Assembly: GCF_902686445.1 (NCBI RefSeq)
Contig: NC_062214.1
Location: 50,627,177 to 50,691,176 of the forward strand
Origin: Sciurus carolinensis
Lineage: Eukaryota; Chordata; Mammalia; Rodentia; Sciuridae
Reading direction: 5' to 3'
Length of the DNA: 64,000 nucleotides
Both the position numbers and the translations under genes were made by a program. The first letter of the stretch is position 1. Each line of letters opens with the position of its first letter. The notes under the pieces were generated by a model. That model ran no database searches and had not been told where the DNA came from. It worked only from the letters and a program-made list of their open reading frames with translations. This document shows positions 11,389 to 23,708 of this stretch, piece by piece.

Positions 11389-12703
11389 GGATCCTTCCTC
11401 CTGGTGACCTTGCATCTACTTTTCTCCTTTGAACAGGAATTTAGGGGGTAGCCAACAAAGTTTTTATTCCTAGGAGGTGACTGAAACATTATGATTGAAT
11501 AGAACCAACCTTTCCTTCCCAGCAGACTTGCTGCTAGCCTTTAAGCTCGCTTTCCTTACCTAAGCAAGCAGTAGGTTTTCCAGAGAAAGGGACCATGCAG
11601 TGGCTTCCTAAGCTGCTTCAAGGGCACAAATGCAGCCATACTGAGACTCCACCAAGACTGCACGATGACTTGTGGGAGTGGCCAAGAATGGTTCTAGAAT
11701 ATTATGCCTATGTGTCACTCCTTCCTAACTTTGCTTTTAGCGTTGGTTTCAGGGAACAAAAGAGCCATTACAGCCACCTTCTCTACTTGCCAACACATCC
11801 TTCTTTTATGTCAGGAATAGTAAGTATTGCAAATAGTAGGGATGGAAGGATTATGAAAGTTAATGGAACTTACACCAGGGAGCTTAACTGTTCTGTGTCA
11901 AAGAAGCAACTGTGTGTTCCCCAGATTAGTCAGGCTTACAGATATTGGTGTTTCTAGTCAGTCAATTTAACCAAGAGATGAGGCAGGCCCCAGGAAAATT
12001 AGTTGCTCTCTCCCTACCTGTAGTTCTTCAGCCAGCTGATGAGCTCTATGAGAACAGAGATCATTCACCTGCCTGGGCTACCTGCTTCTTAACAGTCATG
12101 ACCTGTCCCATAAACAAGAACAAGCCAGTTACCCAACAACTCTAGCAGTAACAAGTCAGACTAGAAACGCCCTTAGCATTACCAGAAAGGTGTTTGGTCA
12201 TTACGTTGCTGTGTCCTATCTTACCAGGGATCCATGCTCCCCTATGGCTAGTGAATCCTGTGCACTGAGGAGCCATAAGCCACCTTTCTGTCCACCCCCT
12301 CCTCCTCCACTGCCTGGACCCTGGACAGCTTGAAGAGCCTCACTTGAGGGTGCACACACACATGTAGGTGTGTGCCTGGGTCTTGTGGCCAGAGCTGGTT
12401 TTATGGCCAGACAACTAGCCAAAGTCTGTGGGACACTGACAAACAAAATGGGGTTTTCAAGGCTGCACAGGAGTGGGCAGGTTGCTTCTAACAATCTGTT
12501 TTCTTAAAAAAGAAAGATTCCACAAGCAGGCTTTAGTGGACATTAAGCACTTAATCATCTGTCCTTTAACCTTTCTTCTTATGGATGTGAACTGTGCTGT
12601 GGATAAATCATTTGTATTTCTTGAATGTTCTCTATGACTAACAGTTATTAAGTCGGTTATGTATATGTATAACTAATGTAATTGCCTTTTAAATTTTCAT
12701 TAC

Positions 12704-12709
12704 AATAAA
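12704..12709 (+). terminator. ARNT2: ARNT2 distal poly(A) signal
   Basis: AATAAA in 'cattacaataaaaatgactt', followed within about 20-30 bases by 'tgctctgaac' and then ordinary intergenic sequence. Repeats resume within a few hundred bases downstream, which supports this as the transcript end. Confidence 0.75.
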
Positions 12710-12999
12710 AATGACTTTGCTCTGAACAACCCATAGTCCAGGACAGCTTTGCATTGAACTTCTCACAGAATCTGCCCCTTGGAGTTTGGGAATATCTTGC
12801 AGCACACCTCTTCCTTGGGGCTGTATTGTGTCATGGTCATTCAACTGTGTGCAGTACATATATGTTAAAGAACCATCCTTTGAGGGGTCTAGCTACATAG
12901 GATAGAAAGGGAAACTAACAATTCTAGGCTTCTGTACCAGGCTCTCTAGAATCTTCTTTGCAAATGTTCTTTGTTTAATCAGTACAGATTTATGATATG

Positions 13000-13115
13000 T
13001 GGTTACCATTCCTAGTTTGTAGAAAACCAAGACTCAGAGAAGTTAAGTGATCTATCTAAGAACACACAGGAAGGAAATGTTAGAACAAGGATTTGATCTT
13101 AACCTGTGTGTGTGT
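13000..13115 (-). repeat. MIR SINE fragment
   Basis: 'actcagagaagttaagtgat', 'ctatctaagaacacacagga' and 'aggatttgatcttaacctgt' match the reverse complement of the MIR core (acagagaggttaagtaactt..gggattcgaaccc). Confidence 0.75.
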
Positions 13116-13487
13116 TCCTCTTCAAACACTTACTTTAAGTCTTCAAAAAGTTGTTAGTATTTTAATATACTCAAACCCCTAATAAATACTTAAAATTCTA
13201 ATTTTATTCTGCTATTTTAACAAAATGGCAAACTAAAATCACTCGAATACTTATCTGTCAAACACCTAGTATTTCTAATTTTTTAACAGCTTTTTTAACC
13301 CGGTGGTGACACAGAATAAACTGCACATATTTAAAGTGTGCACAGGAGACAACTTTGTCACCTTGAACTGAATAGATTCTTAGAGGCTACACCAAACAGT
13401 TTCCTATGAAGTTAAGCATCCTCTCATTACCTAGCTTTTCTGTAGCTAATTACTAGGAAAATATATTTATAAAATCAGAACAGAGAA

Positions 13488-13697
13488 AGTTTTTTTTTTT
13501 TTTTTTGTACAGGGGATTGAACACCAGAGTGCTTAACCACTGAGCCACATTCCCAGCCCTCTTTTATTTTGAGATGGGAATCTTACTAAGTTATTTATGA
13601 TCTCACTAAGTTGCTGAGGCTGGCATAGAACTTGTGATCCTCCTACCTCAGCCTCCTGATTTGTTGAGATTACAGGCATGTGCCACCATACCCTGGT
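13488..13697 (-). repeat. B1-dID SINE, minus orientation
   Basis: A T-run, then 'gtacaggggattgaacacca', 'taaccactgagccacattcc', 'cctcagcctcctgatttgtt' and 'ggcatgtgccaccataccct' are complements of the ID tail, ID A box and B1 half, in that order. Confidence 0.93.
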
Positions 13698-13769
13698 AGG
13701 GAAGGATTTCTTAAACCAGGCAGAGACAATGAACCATGAAGTAAAATATTGATAAGCTTGAACTCAATT

Positions 13770-13976
13770 AAAAAAAAAAAAAAAAGGACTGGTGGTGATG
13801 GTATACCCCTGTAATCCCAGCTGCTTGAGAGACTGAGGCAGGAAGATCCCAAGTTCAAGGCCAGTCTCATCAAGTTAGCAAGACCATGTCTCAAAATTAA
13901 AAAAGGACTAGGACTGTAGCTCAGTAGTAGAGCACCCCTTGGGTCAGTCCCCAGTTCCATCCCTCCCCCCAAAAAA
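13770..13976 (+). repeat. B1-dID SINE
   Basis: 'gtaatcccagctgcttgaga', 'gaggcaggaagatcccaagt', then 'aggactgtagctcagtagta' and a diverged B box. It is preceded by an A-run that may be the tail of another element. Confidence 0.9.
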
Positions 13977-13979
13977 TAG

Positions 13980-15300
13980 GTCTCAAAAAGTGTAAAAGAG
14001 AGTCATTTAACTAATAGAAAACTTATAATTTAGAGACCCAACAGTAGTATCCAGCATACATGGATTCCTGAAAATTAATTTAAAAATACAACAAAATGGA
14101 TACATGATCAAAGTGTTTGAATTGCCAATTCATAGAAACTCGAGAATAGACATTAAATATATTAGAAAAGACTGAATTTCACTGGTAATTAAGGGAAATG
14201 CAAAATTAAAACTAGAGAGCTGCCTGTGTCCCTGAGTTTGCACACAGGATGGGCAGGGCTTGGGAAGCAGGTGCTGTCTTGCCCAGCTGGTGAGAAAGAC
14301 AACTACTCTGCAGTGCATGTGGCAATATCCAGGGATGCCAAAGCCGAACAAACCCTGTGCAGTGATTCCAACTCCAAGTGTCTATTCTAGGAAACTTCCT
14401 ACATATACACAAGGAGACAGATAAAAGGATAGTCCTTGCTCTGTTGGTAATCGTGAGAAACCCAGAACACTATCTTTACTTTAGTAGAAATGAATTAACT
14501 GGGATTTAGTCACCCAAAGGAATCTAGTGGAGCATTTAAATGACCTGTTGCAGCATGCAAAAATTTTTTAAAATACAGCACTGAGTTTAAAATGCCATGC
14601 ATATTTTTGTAGCCCAAATTACGGAAGTATTTTGTTCTCTAAGTTAATAGATATGTACTAAAAGAAAGGTGAAAAAATCTTAAGTGGATACATGCTACTG
14701 GAGAATGGTTATCCTTAGAAGGACGAGATAGAATAGCTTGGGTGACTGAATTCCTTTAAACACATTAAGAAAGGGGTGAAGGGAAGGGGTATTGGTTGAA
14801 AATACAGGGAATTCAAGAAGTATCTGAAGTGATTATTTCAAAATGTTAAATAGCTGTTTCAGCTCAGTTATGAGCATATAAGAGCCTGTTATATTTTTCT
14901 CAAAGCCATTATTTAATGGAAATATTCAGTAATTAAATATAAATCAGAAAGCTGATACTGAAACTCACAGAGAAGTACAAATTACAGTAACAGTGACATG
15001 AAATTTCTCACCCCCAGTGGATTGATAAAAATGAAAATGCATATGAAGGGACTTTTTTGCTTATTTTTTGGTAAAAAATATAAATTTTTACAACTGATTT
15101 CAAGAGTAATGTGGCAATATCTACTCAGTTAAATAAAACCTTATCTTTGGGTCAACTATCCCATTTCTAGAGAGCCTCTCAGTGAAATATATGTTAGAAA
15201 ATGTTTATTGTCAAAGTTTGTAGTGGGGGAAAATTGTAAATTAAACTCCACTGATTTTAAAAAAGGATGAAAAATTGGAGAATACCATTATCATCATGTA
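13980..15300 (+). repeat. Ancient LINE fragments (L1/HAL1-like), 5' part
   Basis: AT-rich pieces carry L1-like landmarks in + orientation: 'gtaattaagggaaatgcaaa', 'gtgattccaactccaagtgt' / 'ctattctaggaaacttccta' and a second set at 14990-15190 ('tcccatttctagagagcctc'). Two overlapping old copies seem likely. No reading frame survives. Confidence 0.45.
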
Positions 15301-16040
15301 CTCAATAGAGTAATAAACAAAAGAAATAATCAGAAAAGTATAAATATATTAATCTATTTAAATAAAACATGAAAGCACATTATGTAGGTTCATTTGTGAG
15401 TTTGTTGGTTGTGTATGCACATACACATGTACATATAGAAAATGTATAAAATAATCACATTAGGCTTTGTTTAGAGGGGGAAATCTCACAAGCTGAGAGA
15501 GTAAGCAAAAATGAAAATAAATATAATAACATTGCACTCACATAAAATTATTTGAGTTCATTTATATGCTTAAAAGATGTATGAAAATATTTCCATGGTA
15601 GTCTCCACATCTGAGATGAATTTCCTTCCATCCTCCATCCTTGTAACTTTTAATACAACTTATTTCCAGAAGAATATATATTACCTGTAAAATCATAAAA
15701 AGTAATAAAAAGCAAATTGCCTGCCAGAATAAGAGGAAAATAAATAAATGATTATTCACTGTACATTGAAATGCCACAATACGTAGGAATTTAGATGACT
15801 AGGGGTACAAAAGAGGAGTGCACCCTTGTGTGATTATGCTGTTCCATAGCTGGACAAACCTGTGACAGATGAAAGATAAGCAACCTACAGAGCAGGAACA
15901 CAAGGAGAAGTACTTGCCATGACCGGGGCTGATGTTACCTGGGGTCCTCTAATCCTTACAATAAACAACTAGCCAAAGAAATATCTTGTACACAGATAGA
16001 ACAAAAATAATTATTTTACTGATTTGCCAATAATATAGTC

Positions 16041-16275
16041 ATTATTTTATTTATTTATTTATTTGTTTACTTTGGTACAGGGAATTGAACCCAGGGATGC
16101 TTAACCACTGAGCCACATCTCCAGCCCTTTTTATATTCTTATTTTGAGACAAGAGCTCACCAAGTTGCCGAGGACCTCACTAAGTTGCTGAGGTTGACTT
16201 TGAACTTTCGACCCTCCTGCCTCAGCCTCCTGAACCTCTGAGATTACAGGCATTCACCACCATGCCAAGCTCAGT
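16041..16275 (-). repeat. B1-dID SINE, minus orientation
   Basis: A tail complement (ttatttatttatttatttg), 'ggtacagggaattgaaccca', 'ttaaccactgagccacatct', 'ctgcctcagcctcctgaacc' and 'cattcaccaccatgccaagc'. The linker 'aagttgccgaggacctcact' / 'aagttgctgagg' is partly duplicated. Confidence 0.93.
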
Positions 16276-16828
16276 CATTATTTTTAAAGTGGAGAGTATA
16301 GAATAACACAAAGAATAAAAATACTATATCCCAATTTATTCTCATGAGGGAGGTGAGGAATCAAATAGTGGGGTGAGGGAAATGCTTTCCTTGCTCAGAA
16401 TTCAGAGGGGGGATAAAACAAATGGAATACCAGCGTTCACTCTCATGGTGCTAGTTGCACTTCTTCACTCTCTCCCACCCTTCCCTTCTGAAGTGGTGAG
16501 AGAGTATCTTCATCCTCCACTGAGAAAAGTAATACCTCCGTGTTACCATGTGGAAGCAGGAGACTGGTGGGATTACTTCTGCACATCTTCTCAAACATGT
16601 CTGGTCATTAAGCACTCATATGGTACCTACCACCTTCTGTGCACAGTGCTGAAGTTGAAGTGACATAAGGAGACCCAGACCCCTGGACTATAAGGAGTAT
16701 CCCACCACTAAAGAGAAACAAGCAAACTGAGTGTGACTTTCTGGCATGTGCTAAGGTTTTAGGTCGGGGGCACCCATCCTGTGCTGACAGGAAGGAGGGA
16801 AGAAGGAATCCAGGAAGGGATGAGCAGT

Positions 16829-16872
16829 TCATGAGGTTGTGATTAGGGACTTAATTAATCACAACCTCATGA
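16829..16872. repeat. Perfect 17-bp hairpin
   Basis: TCATGAGGTTGTGATTA (16829-16845) and its exact reverse complement (16856-16872) are separated by a 10-base loop, gggacttaat. The arms are not part of any repeat I recognise. Confidence 0.97.
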
Positions 16873-17259
16873 TGGTCCCAGATGGGGTCCATTACAATGA
16901 AATCTACCCACTGGGCTCACAGCTTGTTGCCTCAGCTTTGCAGAAGTCACTTAATAGGTTCCCATCTCTTAAGTTCAAGACCATTATAAATCATGACACC
17001 CATACAACCTCTCAGCAGGACACCAGAGTAAAATGCCTGGAACGCAGCCTTCCTCTGGTTCCACAGCCATAGCCTCCCAACCCCTAATTCTTTCCACACA
17101 CTTAGAGTCAAATACAATGCCAAAAATAAAGGAATGTGGCCTGATGCTGAAAAGGCAGAGAAAACACTCCACCACAGTGATTTATCAGTGTGTGAGCAAT
17201 CTCTCACTCGCATGTCACTGAAAACTCCATCCTTGTCCCCAATGCCAGTCCAGTAATGA

Positions 17260-17900
17260 CACAGTTTTGTGGAAAAGGAGAAAAGAAGTTTTATTGCTTT
17301 GCTAGCAAAGGAGAAATAGGGGACTTCTGTCCCAGAGACTGTGATTCTGCCGATCAGAGGAAGTGGGGTGTGGGGGGTATTTAAAAAGTGATTCGAAGGC
17401 TACATTCCATGTATTCTGTCCAGAGTTGTAATTCACTTGTTAATTTGGGAGATAGTCATTGCTTAGATCTTCTGGTGCTATTCCCAAGTCCAAATTACTT
17501 TGTTCATGTGGTGGGTGTGTGCTCAAGGACAGATAACTCTGCCCAGGTTGAGGAAGAAAATCCTCTTTCCCTTAGATTAGGAAGGCAAGAGGGAGAGAAG
17601 AAAGAAACATGTTCATTTTAAAAATAAGTCAGAGAGGCAGAGCAGCAATGGCTACATTCAAAGCATAAAGTGAACCACTATTACAAACAGGTTCCTTGAG
17701 CTGAGAAAACAAAAATGTCTACTCATTTTTCTCATGGACTCTCCACACCCTCAAATGGTGCCATATTCCCATTGTAGCCATGTTTGGGTTTAAGTTGGGT
17801 CTTCTGAGAGATGTGGTTTCAGGGCTCCCTGAGGAAGAACTCACAAGGCTACCAACTTGGTGAGGAGCCAGAATCCCAAGTGCTAAGGAGATGCCAGATA
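17260..17900 (-). mobile_element. Possible old LTR, minus orientation
   Basis: On the minus strand, 'ctttgctagcaaagcaataa' supplies an AATAAA signal (plus-strand TTTATT at 17290-17295), followed by a pyrimidine-rich cttcttttctccttttcc, as in the R-U5 part of ERV LTRs. Boundaries and flanking duplication were not found, so the call is tentative. Confidence 0.35.
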
Positions 17901-19802
17901 GGGTGGAGTTATCCTAGGTTCACTCTCCATAGGCAGAATGAGGTGTCAGTTGGAGACATGGAAGGCTCTCTTCTTACATAAGAGAGGGAGAAAGACTTCT
18001 CTCCAGGCATGAGTGCTAACAGGGGGAATCTTCTGGAAATAGGACAGAAGCAGAAGAAAATGATTCAGGTTTTGGTGCTGAGGAAACTTTTAACGAAGAC
18101 CACCTCAGATTTTCAGTTCATGGATTTACGCGCAGCATATAGCATAGTACATGGCACTAGACTGATGGTCTTTAAATGAAAAGGAATTCATTTCACCCCA
18201 GGCCATTGCTCCTCCATTGTCCATGTTTACAGTGAGTTCACAATGAGTGGTGGCAGCTTGAGAGAGGTTTCTGGATAGGTCTCAAACCCTAACTCTGTTC
18301 TGGGAATGGGGAAGCAAACCTGTATTTTTATTCCTGTCTGTTTCAAGGAATATGATAAGGAAGCAGACATGGGGGTGGAGACAACTGGAATTTGGTGATG
18401 ATGAAAACAGGCTGAACTAAAGAGGGCAGGTTAGGGGGTAAAGAGAGAGGACCAGGGTCGGAAAAATGTGACTCGCTGTGACTCAGCTCTAGAGTTCTGG
18501 AGCTTTACCCTTGGAGAAACTATCCAGAGAACTATTTTTCCTCTTAAGTTTGAGGTGCAAGGGAGGAAGCAGAGAGGGGTGACCTTCATCTAAACTCAAT
18601 CCTTAATTCAAAAAGGATTCCTAAAGAGTGACAGGGAAGAACTGAAAAGCAATGGGTAAAGAGACAATTCCTGCCTCCCAAGAAGACAGAAGACAGCAGC
18701 AATGAGGCCTGGGGCTATGGACGGAGAGATGGCATGTCCCAGACAGATGGCCTGAAGATAAATAGGAAATGGAAGGGTAGTGGAAGTTCAGGTTGTGTGA
18801 CTGGGGCCAAGATGGCAATGCTGGCTCTGGGTGTATCTGGGGCCCAAGGATCCTGTAGACAGCACAGATCCAGAACCCAAGGGAGCTTGGCCTTATTGTG
18901 ATGTTTGACATTGATAACGAGGTCTAGGGGCATAGGGAGGGTTGAGAGAGCACAGTCCTGCTGAGCAAACCACAAAGGTCTCATGCCTCTGGCTCTCCTG
19001 TGGGAGGAACATATCAGCCCTTGGGCCACTTTCATACATGCCAGCTCTCTGTTTTGCTTTTGCTCTCAGGCACCAGCATCCAAGTCTCTTCGTCAAAGGA
19101 CTGTCCTCAGGTTACAGAAACCCACTTTGCCAAAGCACACAGAATCAGGGTGCCTAGAATATTACAACTCACAAGAATAGTTTCTTGCCAATGACTCAAG
19201 GGCACAGGGGTCTTAATACCCCCACTTCCTGATGGGGGCATCTATAAGTTGTCACTTTTTCTCCAGAGCCTCCCTGTGGGATTGAGATAGGTTTACTCCC
19301 TGTGGAAATGTTACTTGTTTGATACTGTTGATAATGCATGACAAAGTCATGCTTAGTCCTCTTACTAATCAGACCCACTTCCTGGGGTGGGGTGTCCCTG
19401 GAGCCCTCCTCAGGATTGTAGCCAGCTGTCCTGAGCTTCCTGTGAGTTTTGCACCTTCTGCAGAATTGTGGGATAGATATGGTGACAACAGAAGTGCCAT
19501 TTCAACTTTTCCTGGAAACTTTCTCACTAAATCACTTTCACATACACGTTTTTTCTTATATAATACTTCTGAAGAACCCAACCTCAGACAATACTTTTGA
19601 AACAAACACAAAGATTTCTATGTAATTCACTCTATGAAGGAGGAGGATAAGGGGAATTTTTTTTAAAGAACTATGAATACAAAGAATTTAATATTTACTT
19701 TTCAATAAAAATAAGTGAAGATTTTCACAAGTTTTGGTACTGTAGATGTGAGGAAGTCTTTGTTCTTATAGATACCTATTTTCCCCCAAAATTAGGAAGG
19801 CA

Positions 19803-19896
19803 ACCTATCCTTGTTTACCTGGGACTTTCCTAGTTTTAACAGTGAAAGTCCCACATTCCAGGAAAGGCCTTCAGTCCCAGGAAAAGTAGGATATTT
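19803..19896. repeat. MITE-like palindromic element
   Basis: 'tatccttgtttacctgggac' on the left and 'agtcccaggaaaagtaggat' on the right are imperfect reverse complements about 50 bases apart. The same arm motif recurs at 60791-60871, so this is a dispersed short palindromic family (hAT-type MER-like by appearance). Confidence 0.6.
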
Positions 19897-20559
19897 GGTC
19901 ATCGTTCTGGGACCCCAACACTTTATTGCCAGAGAAGGCAAAGCCCTGGCAAGGAAGGAGGAAGCTGACAGGATTTTGCAAGACCACAGAGCTGGTGTGA
20001 GTTTCAGTGATAACTAAGCCCACATTCTCAGATGAGGAAAAGGGGTCCAGAATTTTAAAAGAATTTCATTTCATTTCCCAGAAGCGTTAGCAAGAGAGGA
20101 AAGGTTCACTTTGCAGGAAAGACCAACAAGGCCAAGTACCAGACCCCGAAGATCCCACATAAAGCTGAGGAGTTCTCCACATCAGATTCAACTCCCCAGA
20201 CACATGGAAAGTGACCCTTCCACCCTGACCCTGCGAAATCTGACCAAGTCAAAGTGCATGTTCTGCCCAAGTCCACACCATAAGTGTGGCATCTGAATGC
20301 AAACTCAACTGGAAGAAAATCCTGAGTCCTTGAAGCTGAGCCTTTTGAAGTGAGTGACATGGCTTCTCCCTTGAGGAAAGCCAACACAAGATCCCTCGTG
20401 GCCTCACCAGAGCCTCTGAGGAGGAGGGAGTGACCAAGGCCCTGAGCTCATCCCAGTAGAAGAGAAGGGAGAGGCTCCAGTCAGAGATCCTGGAGTGACC
20501 ACATGACCCTGCGACCATGTCAGAGTAAGCACAGGAAGTTAGTTTCCTCAGTTGGCCTC

Positions 20560-20980
20560 AATGAATTGCCAAACCTGGTGACTTAAAACAACAGAAATGT
20601 ACTCACAATACTGGAGACCAGAAGTCTGAAATCAAGGAGTTGGAGTTGGTGGGGTTGGTTCCTTCTGGTGACTCTAAGGGGGAAACTGTCCCATGCCTCT
20701 TCCAGTCGCCAGTGACTGCCAGTCATCCTTGGCAACCCTTGGTTTGTAGCTGCCTACCCCCAGCCTCTGTCTGTCTTCACGTATCCTTTTTTTTTTTCTT
20801 GTGCCCTTCTTCCCTGCATCTGTATCTTGTCTTTCCCTCTTTTCTCTCAGAATATCAAACATTACATATGGTCCACCCTAAATCTAGGATGATCTCAAGA
20901 TCCTTGATGACATGTAATTAAGATCCTATTTCTACATAAGGTCACACAGGTGTCAGGGTTTGGGATGTGAACATGTTTAG
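20560..20980 (-). mobile_element. MaLR-type LTR (MLT1/MST-like)
   Basis: 'ggtgacttaaaacaacagaa', 'ctggagaccagaagtctgaa', 'atcaaggagttggagttggt', 'tcttccagtcgccagtgact' and 'ataaggtcacacaggtgtca' follow the order of the common mammalian MaLR-type repeat in reverse orientation. The family name is from memory. Confidence 0.55.
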
Positions 20981-21299
20981 GGTAAACATGTCCAACCCAG
21001 GTGAGCAGAGGGAGGGTTCCAGTTCAGATGCTCTGTTTCAGAAGTATGGAGGCCCAAACGGAATACCCAGAGACCAAGGAACCACGAAAAATGTCCTTGC
21101 TGAGAAGCAGAGGCCAAGGAGAGCACACATCCATCTCTGAATGAAGCACTTATATACGTGGGTGAACAGAGGAGCAACAGATGGATAGTACACAAATCAG
21201 TAGACCTGGTAGAGATGACAAGCAGCTGATCATATTGATGCCAAAGAGTGAGGAGATTGAGGACACTAATCCAGTAACTGAAACCTCAAAGAACAATAG

Positions 21300-21465
21300 G
21301 AAAGAGGGACAATGGAATACTCTTCAACCATTAAGAGGATGAAATCCTGTCACTTGCAACAGCGTGGATGGAACTGAACGTCATTGCATGAAATGAAATA
21401 AACCAGGCACAAAAAGATAAGTATTGCATATCACTCATATGTGGAATCTGAGGAAGATCTTATTA
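21300..21465 (+). mobile_element. L1 fragment (ORF2 end / 3' UTR start), left part
   Basis: 'acaatggaatactcttcaac', 'caacagcgtggatggaactg' and 'tatcactcatatgtggaatc' are the standard end of L1 ORF2 and start of its 3' UTR. The sequence continues after a probable LTR insertion at about 21990. Confidence 0.85.
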
Positions 21466-21985
21466 CCAATTTCTGACCCAAACTGGGTCCTTTCTCCCTC
21501 TTAGAATCACAGAACTAATAAACAAAACCAAGTTCCAGTTCAGCAATGAAAGAGAGAAGGTTTATTCTTCACCAAAAATAGAAGCAGAGAGATGGGGCTC
21601 ACACAAATCAGTTTCTTGACTTGTTGGGGACAGGGAAGTTATAGAAGTAGGGCAAAGTCATGAGAGGGAGGAATCTAATAAGGGGAAGGACTATCTATTT
21701 ATGTCTTTTCTGGAATCTGTGGAGATTTTCTGCAAATTTAGGCACCACCTTTTTCTGCTCCTCTGACATTCTTTCCAGGTTTCATCAACTGTGATTGTGC
21801 TGAGGCATGTCATTCAGCATGCAGATGGATTATAATGAATTCAGAGGTTGCCTGGCAGTCACTCTGGCAGCCATCTTAGATCAACTGGTTCTGTCCAGCC
21901 CATATGAGGAAGGACATCTCCACTATAGGCATCCTGTCCTCACAGATAAGCAAAGTTAGAGCAGGATAGTGATTTGTCTATAGAT
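21466..21985 (-). mobile_element. Probable solo LTR inserted in an old L1
   Basis: The 520-bp block splits two consecutive L1 pieces (left ends '..tgtggaatctgagg', right begins '..aagtagagagcagaacagtg'). On the minus strand it has a poly(A) signal in 'ggtgaagaataaaccttctc', a C/T-rich leader, and 'gatctaagatggctgccaga' further upstream. Its exact edges and target duplication were not resolved. Confidence 0.5.
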
Positions 21986-22345
21986 CACCTAGATAGTACA
22001 CTATGTAACTATTTCATCTAAGTAGAGAGCAGAACAGTGGTTACCAATGGTTGGAAGGGGAGAGGACAGATCCATTAGTAGGTATAAAGTTAGGAGGAAT
22101 AAGTTCTGCTACTCTATTGCACAGTAGGGTGATTGTGGTTTATAATATTGTATTGAATATTTCAAAATAGAAGAGATGATTTTGAATGTTCTCACAAAGC
22201 AATGATAAATTATGAAGTGATGAATATGCTAAATACCCTAATTTTACGATTTCACAGCATATACATGTACTGAAATATCACACTCTATCCCATGTATATG
22301 TACAATTATTATGTGTCAATTAAAAACATCAAAATACAACATAAT
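21986..22345 (+). mobile_element. L1 3' UTR fragment, right part
   Basis: 'gagcagaacagtggttacca', 'gcacagtagggtgattgtgg' and 'ttataatattgtattgaata' through 'atgtgtcaattaaaaacatc' are typical of an L1MA-type 3' UTR, contiguous with the fragment before the LTR block. Confidence 0.85.
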
Positions 22346-22910
22346 AAAAATGTTCATAACAGCCAGAAACTTACTTCATGGATTTGTACAGCCCTATCAA
22401 TAGAATACTACTTACTCAGCAATTGAAAAGAATAAATTATTAATTCACACACAACCTGGAAGAAATTATGTGGAGTGAAAAAAAAAAAGCCTATCTCTTG
22501 ATTTTGTTAATGTGATGTTCATGGAATTACATAATTATAGAGATGGAGAATGATTAGTGGACCGGGGAGGGAGGGAGGGATAGGCATGGCCATGCAGGGG
22601 CTACAGGAGAGAGTTCCATCAGTGATGTTGCAGTTGAATGTTCTTACTGGTGATAGTTCTGCAAGGTTAAACATGGTGAAATTGCATAGAGCTGCTCACA
22701 TGCACGCACACACATACCTACCCACAAGTGCATTCAGAACTGTGAAATCTGAATAAATTCTAGTGGCTTGTACCACTATTTCTTGGTTTCAATTTTATCC
22801 TATCTTGGTGTAAACAGGGAAGTGAGGGAGAGGAGGGAAGGGCACCTAAGACCTCCCAGTACATTTCTTTGAAACTTCTTGTGAATCTATAATTATTTCA
22901 AAATAAGTTT
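22346..22910 (+). mobile_element. Second old L1 3' fragment
   Basis: 'cataacagccagaaacttac', 'tcaatagaatactacttact' and 'gatgttcatggaattacata' through 'gaaacttcttgtgaatctat' follow the layout of older L1 ORF2-end and 3' UTR. It includes a GGGA run at 22564-22582. Confidence 0.65.
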
Positions 22911-23053
22911 TTTTTTTTAAGTTAGGCTTCAGTATACTGATATAAAAGCAGTTTATTTATAAATTACAAAATGTTTTTCCAATTCTCTCTTTCTGCCCTC
23001 CATATCCTTTGACCATGATAATGTGAACTCACTCCCAATATTCAAGGGAACCA

Positions 23054-23265
23054 TATTTTTTTTTGGTACCAGAGATTAAATCCAGGGATACTTAACCACT
23101 GAGTCACTGCCCCAGCATTTTTTGTATTTTATTTAGATACGGGTTGTCACTGAACTGCTTAGGGCCTCGCTAAGTTGCTGAGCTGGCTTTGAACTTGTGA
23201 TCCTCCTGCCTCAGTCTACCAAGCTACTTGGATTACAGGCATGTGCCACCACACCCAGCAGGAAC
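23054..23265 (-). repeat. B1-dID SINE, minus orientation
   Basis: 'tttttttggtaccagagatt', 'ttaaccactgagtcactgcc', 'ctgcctcagtctaccaagct' and 'ggcatgtgccaccacaccca' are the complement of a full dimer. Confidence 0.92.
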
Positions 23266-23692
23266 CATAATTTCTTAACAGACATATATTATGGAAGTGG
23301 TATCAACAATGTCAAGTAACACAGCAACCAAGCAATATTTGACCTGGAAGGTGCTCACTGCCTTTGGAGGGTAAGAGTCTCTGGGGACCTGACAATGACA
23401 AATCCAGTCAAGGGATGAGGCAGATGTAGAAGCCAGGTGCCTTTTAGTTGAGGACCAACCCCCTGAAGGAGATTCAGATGAGAGCACACACATCAGGAAA
23501 TAGCCCTAGATCACAAGGTGAGTCTGGGTTTCAGAAACAATGTACAACAAGGGGAATGAGCAGCAAGCTGACCCAATGGCTACAACAGCTGGGCGGGGTA
23601 AAATTCAATCTCCTGAACACCACAGCTTAATCTAGCTGATCGCAGACATGCTTAGAACACTTACACTAGTCTACAGTTAGGTAAAACTATTC

Positions 23693-23708
23693 AACACAAA
23701 GTCTATTT
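23693..23708. repeat. Target-site duplication, copy 1 (U6/mRNA retrocopy)
   Basis: AACACAAAGTCTATTT here and AACACAAAGCCTATTT at 25244-25259 match at 15 of 16 positions. They flank the minus-strand retrocopy on both sides. Confidence 0.85.

Larger units (their letters stand above)
9068..12730 (+). other. ARNT2: ARNT2 3' UTR
   Basis: About 3.66 kb follows the stop codon without recognisable interspersed repeats, in contrast to the repeat-rich sequence on both sides. This is expected of a conserved long mRNA 3' UTR. It ends near a canonical poly(A) signal at 12704-12709; known ARNT2 transcripts have a UTR of similar size. Another AATAAA at 11383-11388 could give a shorter form. Open frames inside it (such as 11595-11957) carry no recognisable domain. 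The exact cleavage site cannot be read from sequence. Confidence 0.8.
12731..23692. other. Intergenic repeat mosaic downstream of ARNT2
   Basis: No exon, promoter or RNA gene could be supported. Recognisable repeats are listed separately. The remaining stretches (notably 15570-16030, 16290-17250, 17930-19790, 19900-20550 and 20990-21290) contain only short chance reading frames and sequence I cannot assign. Confidence 0.7.

Noticed and set aside
11595..11957. 120-codon open frame
   Set aside because: Lies inside the ARNT2 3' UTR; no domain and no sign of its own promoter.
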